A DNA stretch of 64,000 nucleotides from Pseudoalteromonas sp. MEBiC 03607 (GCF_004792295.1 NZ_SRRY01000002.1:558001-622000); one strand, 5' to 3'. Positions 35,341 through 43,878 are shown, counted from the first letter of the stretch. The notes: generated by a model not told the origin, from the letters alone. Numbers and translations: made by a program.

Positions 35341-36105
35341 GTGAAAGTTCTCTTTTTATGTACAGAAAATTCAGCCCGATCAATTATGGCTGAAGCGTTG
35401 CTTAAACATCATGGTAAAGGTGAGTTTGAGGTGTTTAGTGCGGGTACCGAACCTTATGCGGTAGACCCTCGTACGCTTGCGGCGATTGAACATTTTGGCT
35501 TAAAAACCGATGACTTACACTCAAAGCACTTAAACGATGTCAGTAATCTGCATTTTGATTACGTCATTACTCTATGTGATGACGCTGTAAAAGAATGCGC
35601 TAATCGCGTCGATGGCAGCCATTGCCTTGCATGGGACTTTATTGATCCTAAAACGCGTCCTGAACCTCACGCCTTTGAAAAAACCTTGCAAGAGCTCAAT
35701 GAGCGAATTAAACAGTTTGTGCAATCCCAAAACAAAGAAAAACCATCATCGATTTCGCCAACCACATTTTATAAAGCGCTTGCCGATGATATTCGTTTAA
35801 AAAGCTTATTGCTTATCGCCGTTGAGCAAGAGGTTTGCGTATGCGAACTAATGACGGCACTTAATGAGCAGAGCCAACCAAAGGTTTCAAGGCATTTAGC
35901 ACAGCTTAAAAAACAAGGCATTTTGTCGGATAGAAAACACCAGCAGTGGGTGTTTTACTCTTTAAACCCGACTCTACCTATGTGGATGAAACAAGCAATT
36001 ACCTCGACCGTGGTAAACGAACCAAATTTCATAGAAAACGAGTTAGCAAGGCTAAATGCGATGGGGGATGATCGCCCAACTCGTGTGGCGCGCTGTTGCA
36101 ATTAA
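35341..36105 (+). CDS. ArsC-ArsR fusion: thioredoxin-type arsenate reductase joined to arsenite-sensing repressor
   Basis: 254 residues. Residues 1-130 are a low-molecular-weight phosphatase-like arsenate reductase with the P-loop LCTENSARS (Cys7) and the redox pair Cys79/Cys86 in TLCDDAVKEC, as in thioredoxin-coupled ArsC. After a short linker, residues about 140-235 form an ArsR winged helix: FYKALADDIRLKSLLL, the arsenite-binding VCVCEL (Cys166, Cys168) and SQPKVSRHLAQLKKQGIL. The C terminus ends in CCN, two more possible As(III) ligands. The start is GTG 35341 with GGAG upstream. First gene of an operon with GAPDH and arsJ. Confidence 0.92.
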   Translation: MKVLFLCTENSARSIMAEALLKHHGKGEFEVFSAGTEPYAVDPRTLAAIEHFGLKTDDLHSKHLNDVSNLHFDYVITLCDDAVKECANRVDGSHCLAWDFIDPKTRPEPHAFEKTLQELNERIKQFVQSQNKEKPSSISPTTFYKALADDIRLKSLLLIAVEQEVCVCELMTALNEQSQPKVSRHLAQLKKQGILSDRKHQQWVFYSLNPTLPMWMKQAITSTVVNEPNFIENELARLNAMGDDRPTRVARCCN

Positions 36106-36181
36106 ACAAAACGGTTTGCTGTTAACTGTCGGCAAACCCGGTAAAACAAGTTAGACAATTTTAAAAAGTAGGAGCTTAACA

Positions 36182-37192
36182 ATGGCAATTAAAGTAGGCA
36201 TTAATGGTTTTGGCCGCATGGGGCGTTTATCGCTAAGAGCAGCGTTTGCATGGGACGACGTTGAGTTTGTGCAAATTAATGACCCTGCGGGTGATGCAGC
36301 TACATTAGCTCACTTACTAAAGTATGATTCGGTACACGGTATTTGGCCTCATGAGGTTGAAAGTAACGACAACAGTGTGATCATCGATGGTCACGTAATT
36401 AACGTCACGCAAAATAAAGCAATTGCAGACACCGATTGGTCTGGCTGCGATATCGTTATTGAAGCCTCTGGCGTGATGAAAGAAAAGTCACTACTTCAGG
36501 CATATCTTGATCAAGGTGTGAAGAAAGTCGTTGTAACTGCGCCTGTAAAAGAAGACGGTGTGCTGAATATTGTAATGGGTGTAAACGATGATTTATACGA
36601 TGTAAAGCAGCATGATATCGTTACAGCAGCATCGTGCACTACCAACTGTTTAGCGCCTGTGGTTAAAGTTCTGCAAGAAAAAATTGGTATCAAACATGGG
36701 TCAATGACGACCATTCACGATATTACTAACACGCAAACTATCTTAGATGCGCCGCATAAAGATTTACGTCGTGCTCGCGCATGCGGCATGAGCTTAATTC
36801 CAACTACAACAGGCTCTGCAACAGCAATTACACATATTTTCCCTGAACTTAAAGGCAAATTAAACGGCCACGCGGTTCGTGTTCCTTTAGCAAATGCATC
36901 AATCACTGACTGTGTGTTTGAAGTTACAAAGCCAACCACCGCTGAGCAAATTAACCAATGGATGCAAGAAGCCGCAGAGGGCGAGCTAAAAGGCATTTTA
37001 GGCTATGAAGAAAAGCCACTTGTTTCTATCGATTACAAAACTGATCCACGCTCAAGCATTGTTGATGCGCTATCAACCATGGTTGTCAACGAGACTCAAG
37101 TTAAGCTGTATGTTTGGTACGATAACGAATGGGGTTATGCAAACCGCACCGCCGAACTTGCCCGTAAAGTTGCGCGATCACTACAAGGTTAA
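36182..37192 (+). CDS. Arsenic-operon glyceraldehyde-3-phosphate dehydrogenase
   Basis: 336-residue GAPDH with [17 protein letters not shown] (NAD site), the catalytic Cys152 in [12 protein letters not shown], and [12 protein letters not shown]. In operons with arsJ this enzyme joins arsenate to glyceraldehyde-3-phosphate, making 1-arseno-3-phosphoglycerate for export; that role is published for ArsJ pairs and inferred here from position. AGGAG precedes ATG 36182. ArsJ starts 5 bp after its stop. Confidence 0.93.
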   Translation: MAIKVGINGFGRMGRLSLRAAFAWDDVEFVQINDPAGDAATLAHLLKYDSVHGIWPHEVESNDNSVIIDGHVINVTQNKAIADTDWSGCDIVIEASGVMKEKSLLQAYLDQGVKKVVVTAPVKEDGVLNIVMGVNDDLYDVKQHDIVTAASCTTNCLAPVVKVLQEKIGIKHGSMTTIHDITNTQTILDAPHKDLRRARACGMSLIPTTTGSATAITHIFPELKGKLNGHAVRVPLANASITDCVFEVTKPTTAEQINQWMQEAAEGELKGILGYEEKPLVSIDYKTDPRSSIVDALSTMVVNETQVKLYVWYDNEWGYANRTAELARKVARSLQG

Positions 37193-37197
37193 AAGCA

Positions 37198-38406
37198 ATG
37201 ACGCGTTTGGCTAATCTTCCCGCTGATATAAAGCAGTACTTAATTGTCACCGGGAATTACTGGGCATTTACGCTTACAGATGGCGCATTGAGAATGTTGG
37301 TGGTACTGCATTTTCATGCGCTTGGCTACTCGCCTTTGAGTATTGCCATGCTGTTTTTGTTTTATGAGATTTTTGGTGTTGTCACTAACTTAGTGGGCGG
37401 CTATTTAGGCGCAAGGCTTGGTTTAAACAAAACCATGAATATTGGCCTTGCCATACAGGTTGCAGCCTTGTTCATGTTGGCAGCCCCCCCTGAATGGCTG
37501 AGTGTTGCCTATGTGATGTTAGCGCAGGCTCTGTCGGGCATTGCAAAAGATCTCAATAAAATGAGTGCTAAAAGCTCAATTAAAATGCTGGTTGCCAGTG
37601 GTCAAGAAGGCACCTTGTTTAAATGGGTGGCGATACTTACGGGCTCTAAAAACGCATTAAAAGGTGTGGGCTTCTTTTTAGGTGGCTTACTACTGACATT
37701 AATGTCGTTTAAAGGCGCAATGCTTGCTATGGCTGCTACTTTGCTGGTGGTGTGGTGTTTTAGTATTTATGCACTTAAAAATGATTTAGGCAAAGCCAAA
37801 AACAAACCCAAGTTTAACGAGATATTTTCAAAAAGCAGTTCAATCAATATCTTGTCAGCAGCAAGATTGTTCTTGTTTGGTGCGCGTGATGTTTGGTTTG
37901 TAGTTGCACTACCGGTGTTTTTATCACAAGCCTTTGATTGGGATCATTGGACCGTGGGGGCTTTTATAGCTGCGTGGATCATTGGTTATGGGATAGTGCA
38001 ATCTTTTGCACCTAAAATCATTAAGCTTAATAAGCAAACATCACCAAGTGCAGAAACAGTTAAGTGGGCATCCTTGCTTGCTTTAGTCACCTTGGTCATT
38101 GCCCTTGCTATTGGTTTTGACTGGGCTGTAAAACCAATGCTGATAGGCGGGTTGATGTTATTTGGCGTGTTATTCGCAATTAACTCATCTTTGCACAGCT
38201 ACTTAATTGTTAGCATGGCTGACGCCGATGGCGTATCACTCGATGTCGGGTTTTACTATATGGCTAATGCTATGGGACGCTTAATTGGCACTGTGCTGTC
38301 GGGCTTAGTGTTTCAGGTGTATGGCTTAGCAGCGTGTTTGGCTATATCGCTGTTTTTTATTGTTGTTACCGCCGTTATATCGACTAAATTACCAAAACAA
38401 TTTTAG
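37198..38406 (+). CDS. arsJ: ArsJ, organoarsenical (1-arseno-3-phosphoglycerate) efflux permease
   Basis: 402-residue major-facilitator protein with about 12 membrane helices. The N-terminal LIVTGNYWAFTLTDGALRML and GIAKDLNKMSAKSSIK are characteristic of ArsJ. Exports the unstable arsenate ester made by the neighbouring GAPDH, which breaks down outside the cell and so removes arsenate. Last gene of the operon, followed by a terminator hairpin. Confidence 0.93.
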   Translation: MTRLANLPADIKQYLIVTGNYWAFTLTDGALRMLVVLHFHALGYSPLSIAMLFLFYEIFGVVTNLVGGYLGARLGLNKTMNIGLAIQVAALFMLAAPPEWLSVAYVMLAQALSGIAKDLNKMSAKSSIKMLVASGQEGTLFKWVAILTGSKNALKGVGFFLGGLLLTLMSFKGAMLAMAATLLVVWCFSIYALKNDLGKAKNKPKFNEIFSKSSSINILSAARLFLFGARDVWFVVALPVFLSQAFDWDHWTVGAFIAAWIIGYGIVQSFAPKIIKLNKQTSPSAETVKWASLLALVTLVIALAIGFDWAVKPMLIGGLMLFGVLFAINSSLHSYLIVSMADADGVSLDVGFYYMANAMGRLIGTVLSGLVFQVYGLAACLAISLFFIVVTAVISTKLPKQF

Positions 38407-38427
38407 TTAAATTTCAACACGCCCTAT

Positions 38428-38457
38428 AAAGGTAAGCATGCTTTATTGCTTACCTTT
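38428..38457 (+). terminator. Terminator of the arsenic operon
   Basis: Perfect 10-bp stem AAAGGTAAGC / GCTTACCTTT with a 10-nt loop, 22 bp after the arsJ stop. Confidence 0.75.
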
Positions 38458-38502
38458 ATTCATGCATAGCATCAGAAATAACAAAATCAGTCACCTTCAG
38501 GC

Positions 38503-38811
38503 TTGAAAAGCACTTCGAGCATTGGCTGTGGGTTGTTTAAAAACGACGAAAAACAGTACAAACAAGCGGTGTTTGATGCTTATTGCGAGACGCTTCGCCA
38601 CGATCTAACTATCAGTATTGATGATAATATTCTTTGGTTTTTAAGACCGTTTTCTAAGCAAGCTAAAGATATTACTCCCAGTACGTTTGCTGGCGAAGTT
38701 TGCCCACTTTGCAAAGGAAACCTTAGTGCAACCACATGGATTGCTGGCTGGCAGTTGAGCTGCGAACATTGTGAAGTAACGGGGATTGTTGTTGAAAAGT
38801 TTGGCTATTAA
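38503..38811 (+). CDS. Small zinc-ribbon protein of unknown function
   Basis: Up to 102 residues. The C-terminal half has two CxxC pairs (VCPLCKGN and LSCEHCEV) 25 residues apart, a likely zinc ribbon. No ATG start exists: an in-frame stop lies at 38479-38481, so translation must begin at TTG 38503 or at a second TTG ten codons later; the ribosome-binding site is poor. It could also be a degraded gene. Unrecognised beyond the zinc site. Confidence 0.5.
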   Translation: MKSTSSIGCGLFKNDEKQYKQAVFDAYCETLRHDLTISIDDNILWFLRPFSKQAKDITPSTFAGEVCPLCKGNLSATTWIAGWQLSCEHCEVTGIVVEKFGY

Positions 38812-38874
38812 AAAAGTTAGCTTATTGAAATTGCTGTGTAATTATTCACAGCAATAACAATCTTGATTATGCTA

Positions 38875-39210
38875 TCAGGCTTTTTTAACAAACTTAGCAG
38901 TTACCATCATTTCTCCTACGCCATCAACTTTACAGTCTAGTTCGTGGTCTTTTTTATCTAACACGCGGCGGATCACGGCTTTGGTACCAATTTTAATTAC
39001 TTGTGAGCTGCCTTTAATTTTTAAATCTTTCGCAACAGTCACTTTGTCGCCATCGACCAATAAGGTGCCGTTAGCATCTCTTACATCGATCACATCATCG
39101 TTATTAACAGCATTTGGATCCCACTCATGAGCGCACTCTGGGCATACTAAGTTGTTTTGATCTTCATATACGTATTCAGAATTACATTTTGGACAAGGAG
39201 GAAAAGACAT
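38875..39210 (-). CDS. yjdM: YjdM/PhnA family zinc-ribbon protein
   Basis: 111 residues, the family's length. An N-terminal zinc ribbon (PPCPKCNSEYVYE ... LVCPECAHEW) is followed by the conserved DANGTLLVDGDKVTVAKDLK and IKGSSQVIKIGTKAV. E. coli YjdM was long called PhnA, but it is not required for phosphonate breakdown and its role is unknown. Probably monocistronic. Confidence 0.93.
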   Translation of the reverse strand: MSFPPCPKCNSEYVYEDQNNLVCPECAHEWDPNAVNNDDVIDVRDANGTLLVDGDKVTVAKDLKIKGSSQVIKIGTKAVIRRVLDKKDHELDCKVDGVGEMMVTAKFVKKA

Positions 39211-39284
39211 AAAAACACCTTGGTTAATTTTAAAAGCGTATTTTAATGGCTAAGAGCAAACTAAGCGAGCATAAGGCTTATATT

Positions 39285-39851
39285 TTATGGCTCAGACGTT
39301 TCAAGTGTTTTGGTAATAGAGAATATTCCTCTTAAATCACCAAGCCGATAGCCTGTGGCTAAATCATGGGGGTAATGCTCACTAAGCACTTGCTTTACTT
39401 CTGGAGCAATCGTTTGACCATGACAATTGAGGCAAACTGGCGCGACTTTTATCGCTTTAGCAAAGCGGAATTGGCCATCTTTATTGGTCGAGAAAGTCAC
39501 ATTATCAATGCTTTCTGAGTTTCTGATCATATCAACTAGCTGGGCGATTTTCTCAGCTTCCCAGTCATCCGGTTTATTGTTCGGATTTCGGTTTTTAGTG
39601 CTTTTACGTGCCACAGTCCAACCATCAGTTGATAAGCTATCGCTAATGGCAGGGGCTTGCATTTTGCACACGTTAATACCTTCAACTAAACCGCCTTGTT
39701 TTATAGCGGCTCCTAGTGCTGATTTGAGCGTAGTGGCAAATTCAGTTGCTCGCTCAGCTGCTTGGGTTTCTAGGGTAGCAGAATTCGTTTCAGCATAAAG
39801 GTTAGGTGAAAGCAATAGAGTGCAAAGCGCTATCGTAGTTAAAGTGTGCAT
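39285..39851 (-). CDS. Periplasmic DUF3365 (Tll0287-like) c-type heme protein
   Basis: 188 residues. A signal peptide (ends NLYAE) is followed by a DUF3365 domain. CLNCHG near residue 140 is a CxxCH covalent heme-binding motif, and INVCKMQAP holds an additional cysteine. Such PAS-like c-heme proteins are thought to sense redox state or gases, or carry electrons in the periplasm. It is preceded by a 22-bp perfect palindrome 11 bp upstream of the start. No regulator gene is adjacent. Confidence 0.88.
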   Translation of the reverse strand: MHTLTTIALCTLLLSPNLYAETNSATLETQAAERATEFATTLKSALGAAIKQGGLVEGINVCKMQAPAISDSLSTDGWTVARKSTKNRNPNNKPDDWEAEKIAQLVDMIRNSESIDNVTFSTNKDGQFRFAKAIKVAPVCLNCHGQTIAPEVKQVLSEHYPHDLATGYRLGDLRGIFSITKTLETSEP

Positions 39852-39861
39852 TGTAAGGCCT

Positions 39862-39883
39862 TATATTAGATATATCTAATATA
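39862..39883. promoter_or_regulatory. Perfect 22-bp palindrome at the DUF3365 promoter
   Basis: The core TATTAGATATATCTAATA (39864-39881) is extended perfectly by two bases on each side. It lies between the translation start of the heme protein and its upstream DNA, where a repressor would block transcription. AT-rich dyads of this kind are typical of ArsR- or Rrf2-like redox regulators; the actual factor is unknown. Confidence 0.6.
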
Positions 39884-40004
39884 GTAGTTCGCATTTACTC
39901 TACATGCCAATCTAAGCTGCAAAAAAACAGGATTCACGCTAATAGCATGCTGGAGTGTTGCTGTTAAATTGGTTATGGTGAGAAAAATATTCAGAGAACA
40001 AAAT

Positions 40005-40460
40005 ATGAAAAAATTAGTTTATATCGCTTTATTGTTATTTTCTGCTTTTACATTTGCAAGCTCAGGTCCTTATAGTGGAGATATCAGCGTTGCCGACTTA
40101 CTTAAAGACTATCCTGCTTTTAGTGAAGAATATAATGATTACTCACCCAGTGAAGTAGAGCTAAGTACTATAAGAGCACTGCAAGGTAAGCAAGTGCTAG
40201 TGTTTTTAGGCACTTGGTGCCATGACTCTAAACGTGAAGTCCCTCGTTTTTTAAAACTTATTGATACAGCGAATGTGCAATTAGGATCCCTTAAATTAGT
40301 GGCTGTAGGCTACGATAAGCTTGATCCTGCCGGTTTAGCAAAGCAGCACGATTTAATGTATACGCCAACCATTATCGTTAGCGATGGCGAAAAAGAGCTC
40401 GCGCGCATGATAGAAAAACCAAAGCAAAGTATTGCTACTGATTTAACTTTGCAAAACTAG
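40005..40460 (+). CDS. Exported thioredoxin-fold protein with single active-site cysteine
   Basis: 151 residues from ATG 40005, which begins a signal peptide (MKKLVYIALLLFSAFTFAS); the in-frame start at 39969 would put 12 polar residues before it. The mature protein has a thioredoxin-like fold with VLVFLGTWCHDSKREVPRF and the cis-proline loop YTPTIIVSDG. Only one cysteine is in the active site (WCHDS), so it is not a standard dithiol oxidoreductase. TlpA/ResA-like by pattern; role unknown. Confidence 0.82.
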   Translation: MKKLVYIALLLFSAFTFASSGPYSGDISVADLLKDYPAFSEEYNDYSPSEVELSTIRALQGKQVLVFLGTWCHDSKREVPRFLKLIDTANVQLGSLKLVAVGYDKLDPAGLAKQHDLMYTPTIIVSDGEKELARMIEKPKQSIATDLTLQN

Positions 40461-40501
40461 ATCTCAAGCTAGCAGTACCAGATCGCCTGATGCAATATAG
40501 C

Positions 40502-40533
40502 CAAAGTGATTGTTGCCATTTACAATCACTTTG
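40502..40533. repeat. Perfect 12-bp inverted repeat before the DUF4202 gene
   Basis: CAAAGTGATTGT and ACAATCACTTTG separated by 8 nt. No T run follows, and it ends 21 bp before ATG 40555, so it could be a terminator for the upstream gene, an operator, or a leader hairpin. Confidence 0.55.
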
Positions 40534-40554
40534 AAGCAATAACAATGAGAACCC

Positions 40555-41145
40555 ATGATGTATACCGCCGTTATTAAAGCCATTGATACAGCCAATGCAG
40601 TAGACCCAAACCGAGTTCTAGTCGATGAACAAGAATTTGCAAAAGAAGGTTTATATGCCATGCGTATGACCGATATGCTCAATCGTTTTAAGCCTCAAGC
40701 CGATGAGCTAATGCATATTGCTGCCCGAGGGCAACATATTGAGCGCTGGCGCTCTCCGCGCAGTGATTTTCCTATGGGTAAGCAAGGTTATTATCAATGG
40801 CGCACTGCTTTATATGATTTTCATGCTGAGCGTGTAACAGCTCTCATGAAAGCGGCTGGTTATTCAACGGCTGATTGTGAGCGTGTTTATGCAGCCGTTG
40901 CTAAAAAAAATATAAAACGAAATCCTGATAGCCAATTGATTGAAGATATCGCCAGCCTCGTGTTTATTGAGCATTACATGCTTGACTTTGCAAGTAGCAA
41001 GCCTGATTACGATGAGCAAAAATGGCTGGGTATTATTCGTAAAACATGGCAAAAAATGTCAGATGAAGCACATGAATTTGTATTAGCTGGACACATCAGC
41101 TTACCTGAGCCACTTAAGCCGTTAATAACAAAAGCGCTAAATTAA
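40555..41145 (+). CDS. DUF4202 family protein
   Basis: 196 residues, all helical and cytoplasmic. Family landmarks are AIDTANAVDPNRVLV, HIAARGQHIERWRSPRSDFP and IEDIASLVFIEHYML, with several conserved histidines and acidic residues suggesting a metal-dependent (HD-like) helical fold. In many proteobacteria this family sits near sulfur- or nitrogen-assimilation genes; no such genes are next to it here. The zinc-finger gene starts 21 bp downstream and is probably cotranscribed. Confidence 0.85.
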   Translation: MMYTAVIKAIDTANAVDPNRVLVDEQEFAKEGLYAMRMTDMLNRFKPQADELMHIAARGQHIERWRSPRSDFPMGKQGYYQWRTALYDFHAERVTALMKAAGYSTADCERVYAAVAKKNIKRNPDSQLIEDIASLVFIEHYMLDFASSKPDYDEQKWLGIIRKTWQKMSDEAHEFVLAGHISLPEPLKPLITKALN

Positions 41146-41166
41146 TTATAAAAACAAGGATGTAAT

Positions 41167-41682
41167 ATGTTTTGCCCACGTACTAAAACAGCCCTTGAAG
41201 CAGTGAGTATTGGCGATGTTAAAGTATATTTATCAAAATCTGGTGGCGTATTTTTTGATAACCGACAAATATTTCACTTTAGCGATCCAAGTTTAAAACC
41301 CGCGCAAGTGCTGGTGGCTCATTTACAAACCTTGCCAACAGAATGTGTTGATATAGCAACGCGAATTAATTGCCCGAAGTGCCCTGACGTGGTGATGATG
41401 CGGCGTTTTTTTAGTCCACTAAAAGTGGTTGAAATAGACGAGTGCCCAAACTGTGCAGCTATTTGGCTCGATCATGGTGAGCTTGAAAAGATTCATGAAA
41501 ATCATTTAACGCCAAAAGAGCGTGAAATGCTGCGTATTGATATGGCCAACAATCATGGTTTTATTCAAGTTAAAATCCCAAAAAGGCGTTACTCTGTTCA
41601 TGCTAAAAAGCCAGATTCTAAAGCAACGTCATCATTAGAAAAACTAGCAGAACTTGCGTATTTATCGATTTTGAATGACTGA
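41167..41682 (+). CDS. zf-TFIIB-domain protein
   Basis: 171 residues. Two CxxC pairs (NCPKCPD and ECPNCAAIWLDHGELEKI) form the short zf-TFIIB zinc ribbon found in many uncharacterised bacterial proteins; the WLDxGEL segment is the family hallmark. The N-terminal half (KVYLSKSGGVFFDN) may be a second, cysteine-poor copy. AAGGA precedes ATG 41167. Role unknown. Confidence 0.85.
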   Translation: MFCPRTKTALEAVSIGDVKVYLSKSGGVFFDNRQIFHFSDPSLKPAQVLVAHLQTLPTECVDIATRINCPKCPDVVMMRRFFSPLKVVEIDECPNCAAIWLDHGELEKIHENHLTPKEREMLRIDMANNHGFIQVKIPKRRYSVHAKKPDSKATSSLEKLAELAYLSILND

Positions 41683-41733
41683 AAATAAGAAGCCTGTACC
41701 AATTAAGATACAGGCTTTATTAGCTATTAAGTG

Positions 41734-42732
41734 TTAAAGCTTAACTAGCATTTTTCCTTTATTTTTACCTTCGAACAGGCCAAGAAATGCATCAACGGCA
41801 TTTTCGATGCCATGGTAAACTGTTTCTTCAGATTTAATTTTACCTTCGCTGATCCACGCGCCCATTTGCTCAATAAACTCAGGGAACTGATCAAAATAAT
41901 CAATCACGATAAAGCCTTGCATGGTGAGCTTTTTCGAGTTGATATAAAACAGGTTGCTTGGCCCTGGCTGTGCTGTGTCGTTATTGTAACCTGAGATCAT
42001 GCCACAAACAGGAATACGGCCGTAATCGTTCATTACATTGAGTGCTGCTTCAAGGTGATCGCCACCTACGTTTTCAAAGTACACATCAATACCTTGTGGT
42101 GCCGCTTGTTCAAGAGCTTCTGTTAGGTTTGCTACCGTTTTGTAATTAATTACTGCATCAACACCCAACGCTTTAACCATTTGTGCTTTTTCGTCAGAGC
42201 CAACCGATGCAATCACTTTACAGCCTTTTAGCTTAGCAATTTGGCAAACAACGCTACCTACAGCGCCTGATGCAGCTGAAACAAACACCGTGTCGGTTTC
42301 TTTTAGGCTAATTACCTTTGTTAAACCTGCCCATGCGGTTAACCCTGTCATGCCCATGGTGCTTAAAAATAGTTGGTCAGGCAGTGGCACATTAGGAAGT
42401 AGGGTTAAATCGCTGCCATCGCTAATGTGCATGGTACGCCAGCCACTAATATGACTTACTTTGCTTCCTACCGGAAAGTCGTTATTGCGTGATTCAACTA
42501 CTTCGCCGATAGCACCGGCTTCCATCACTTCGTTTAAGTTAAATGGCGCAATATATGATTTACGATCAATCATGCGTGGGCGCATGTAAGGGTCGACAGA
42601 CATCCAAGTATTTTTAATTAACACTTCGCCGTCGTTCAAATCTGGAAGTGATACGTCTACCTGCGCAAAATTAGCCTGTGTAGGCATGCCCGTTGGGCGT
42701 GAAACTAAGTGAATTTGTTGACTTGTAACCAT
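41734..42732 (-). CDS. NADP-dependent enone reductase, second CurA-type paralogue
   Basis: 332-residue zinc-independent medium-chain dehydrogenase/reductase, similar throughout to the protein at 10299-11330: SVDPYMRPRM, SAASGAVGSVVCQIAKLKG, VYFENVGGDHLEAAL. It is divergent from an OhrR/MarR-type regulator, and two strong palindromic operators lie between them, so it is probably induced by oxidants, quinones or other electrophiles. Confidence 0.92.
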   Translation of the reverse strand: MVTSQQIHLVSRPTGMPTQANFAQVDVSLPDLNDGEVLIKNTWMSVDPYMRPRMIDRKSYIAPFNLNEVMEAGAIGEVVESRNNDFPVGSKVSHISGWRTMHISDGSDLTLLPNVPLPDQLFLSTMGMTGLTAWAGLTKVISLKETDTVFVSAASGAVGSVVCQIAKLKGCKVIASVGSDEKAQMVKALGVDAVINYKTVANLTEALEQAAPQGIDVYFENVGGDHLEAALNVMNDYGRIPVCGMISGYNNDTAQPGPSNLFYINSKKLTMQGFIVIDYFDQFPEFIEQMGAWISEGKIKSEETVYHGIENAVDAFLGLFEGKNKGKMLVKL

Positions 42733-42794
42733 ATAAACCTCGAATACTTGAGCTAGCTAGGCTAGTGAGCGAATAATTATAGTTCGCACAAATT

Positions 42795-42808
42795 GTTTGC
42801 GCGCAAAC
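42795..42808. promoter_or_regulatory. MarR-type operator 1, GTTTGCGCGCAAAC
   Basis: Perfect 14-bp palindrome 63 bp upstream of the reductase start. Matches the second site at 42866-42879 at 13 of 14 positions. Confidence 0.8.
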
Positions 42809-42865
42809 TATTTGTGGCCAATTTAATGAAGTTTACGGTAAAAGGCAATAGATCGTCAGAAAATA

Positions 42866-42879
42866 ATTTGCGCGCAAAC
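42866..42879. promoter_or_regulatory. MarR-type operator 2, ATTTGCGCGCAAAC
   Basis: Contains a perfect 12-bp palindrome (TTTGCGCGCAAA), 47 bp upstream of the regulator start. The centre-to-centre distance to site 1 is 71 bp. Such twin sites usually let one repressor control both divergent promoters. Confidence 0.8.
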
Positions 42880-42925
42880 TAAATTAAGGCAATAATACGG
42901 CTGTATTTCAGTTTAGGGTAATAGC

Positions 42926-43366
42926 ATGAGCAACAACTTATCAGACAATGTGTGTTTCACTTTATACAGTGCAACAAATGCGTTGATCAGAGCGTTTCGA
43001 CCAATCCTTGAAGCTTATGACTTGACCTATCCGCAATATATTGTGATGCACTCACTTTGGTATAAAAATCAGGTGAGTTTAAAAGCGCTTTCTCATGATA
43101 CGCACTTAGATTCAGGCACCTTAACACCGATAGTTAAACGCTTAGAAACGAAAGGTTTATTGACGCGTCAGGTATCGAATGAAGATGAGCGCAAAAAAGT
43201 AATCTCATTAACAGAGCAGGGCATGCAGCTTAAAACTGATGCCGAAGCATTAACGGCTAAGTTAATGGCGCGCTCAAACATGAGTTTGGAGCGAATCGAG
43301 TTATTACGCGAGTTAACCCTTGAGCTACACACTGACCTTACTAAAACGGATCTTACAAAAGACTGA
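42926..43366 (+). CDS. OhrR/MarR-family redox-sensing repressor
   Basis: 146 residues. The N-terminal NVCFTLYSATNALIRAF with Cys10 and YDLTYPQYIVMHSLW are the hallmarks of the OhrR group, where the cysteine is oxidised by organic peroxides and releases DNA. The winged helix includes LDSGTLTPIVKRLETKGLL and the wing NEDERKKVISLT. The usual partner gene ohr is not in the window; a CurA-type reductase takes its place as divergent neighbour. No second redox cysteine is present, so a 1-Cys mechanism is expected. Confidence 0.9.
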   Translation: MSNNLSDNVCFTLYSATNALIRAFRPILEAYDLTYPQYIVMHSLWYKNQVSLKALSHDTHLDSGTLTPIVKRLETKGLLTRQVSNEDERKKVISLTEQGMQLKTDAEALTAKLMARSNMSLERIELLRELTLELHTDLTKTDLTKD

Positions 43367-43378
43367 CCTTACCAAAGG

Positions 43379-43759
43379 CTAATCTTCTACTAAACATACC
43401 AAGGTGCCCTCAATAGCACGAACATACGCATAATGCTGGGCGTCTTTTTTAGTTGGCGGACACAATGGCTCAGCGCCAGCAAGCACTGCTTTATCGTAAC
43501 TTTCTACTAAATTATGGCAGCTGAACCTTAGCTCAAAACCAAGTGCAGGTTGCTTAGGGTGGGCACGAATATACCCTTGCTTAAAATACGATTGCGCATG
43601 CGGATGGGTTGCAAAAGCAAGCTTAACAGGCCCTGTAACAAGTTCACCGTAATCGGCATCATCACTGATATGATTGGTATTAAAACCAAATGCTTGATAG
43701 TAAAAGTCGAGTACTTCTTCTACGTTATCGACGTAAATAACCTGACTTAAAAAGTCCAT
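43379..43759 (-). CDS. VOC-superfamily protein
   Basis: 126 residues, single VOC unit with VIYVDNVEEVLDFYYQAFG and a final strand GTLVCLVED; LGFELRFSCHNLVESYDKA is the second module. The metal-ligand pattern is incomplete (no clear N-terminal His), so it may bind rather than transform its ligand. Convergent with the OhrR gene, 12 bp between them. Confidence 0.85.
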   Translation of the reverse strand: MDFLSQVIYVDNVEEVLDFYYQAFGFNTNHISDDADYGELVTGPVKLAFATHPHAQSYFKQGYIRAHPKQPALGFELRFSCHNLVESYDKAVLAGAEPLCPPTKKDAQHYAYVRAIEGTLVCLVED

Positions 43760-43812
43760 TTATGTTGCTCTATTTATTGTTCGTTTATTAAATAAAGCAT
43801 AGTTTTAGTAAT

Positions 43813-43849
43813 AAAAAAACCTTGTAAGTCATACTCACAAGGTTTTTTT
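43813..43849. terminator. Bidirectional terminator after der
   Basis: Perfect 13-bp arms (7 A then CCTTGT, and ACAAGG then 7 T) with an 11-nt loop, 29 bp beyond the der stop. The A and T runs allow termination in both directions. Confidence 0.88.
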
Positions 43850-43878
43850 TAATACTTTACACTTAGTTTAGCAATTGG

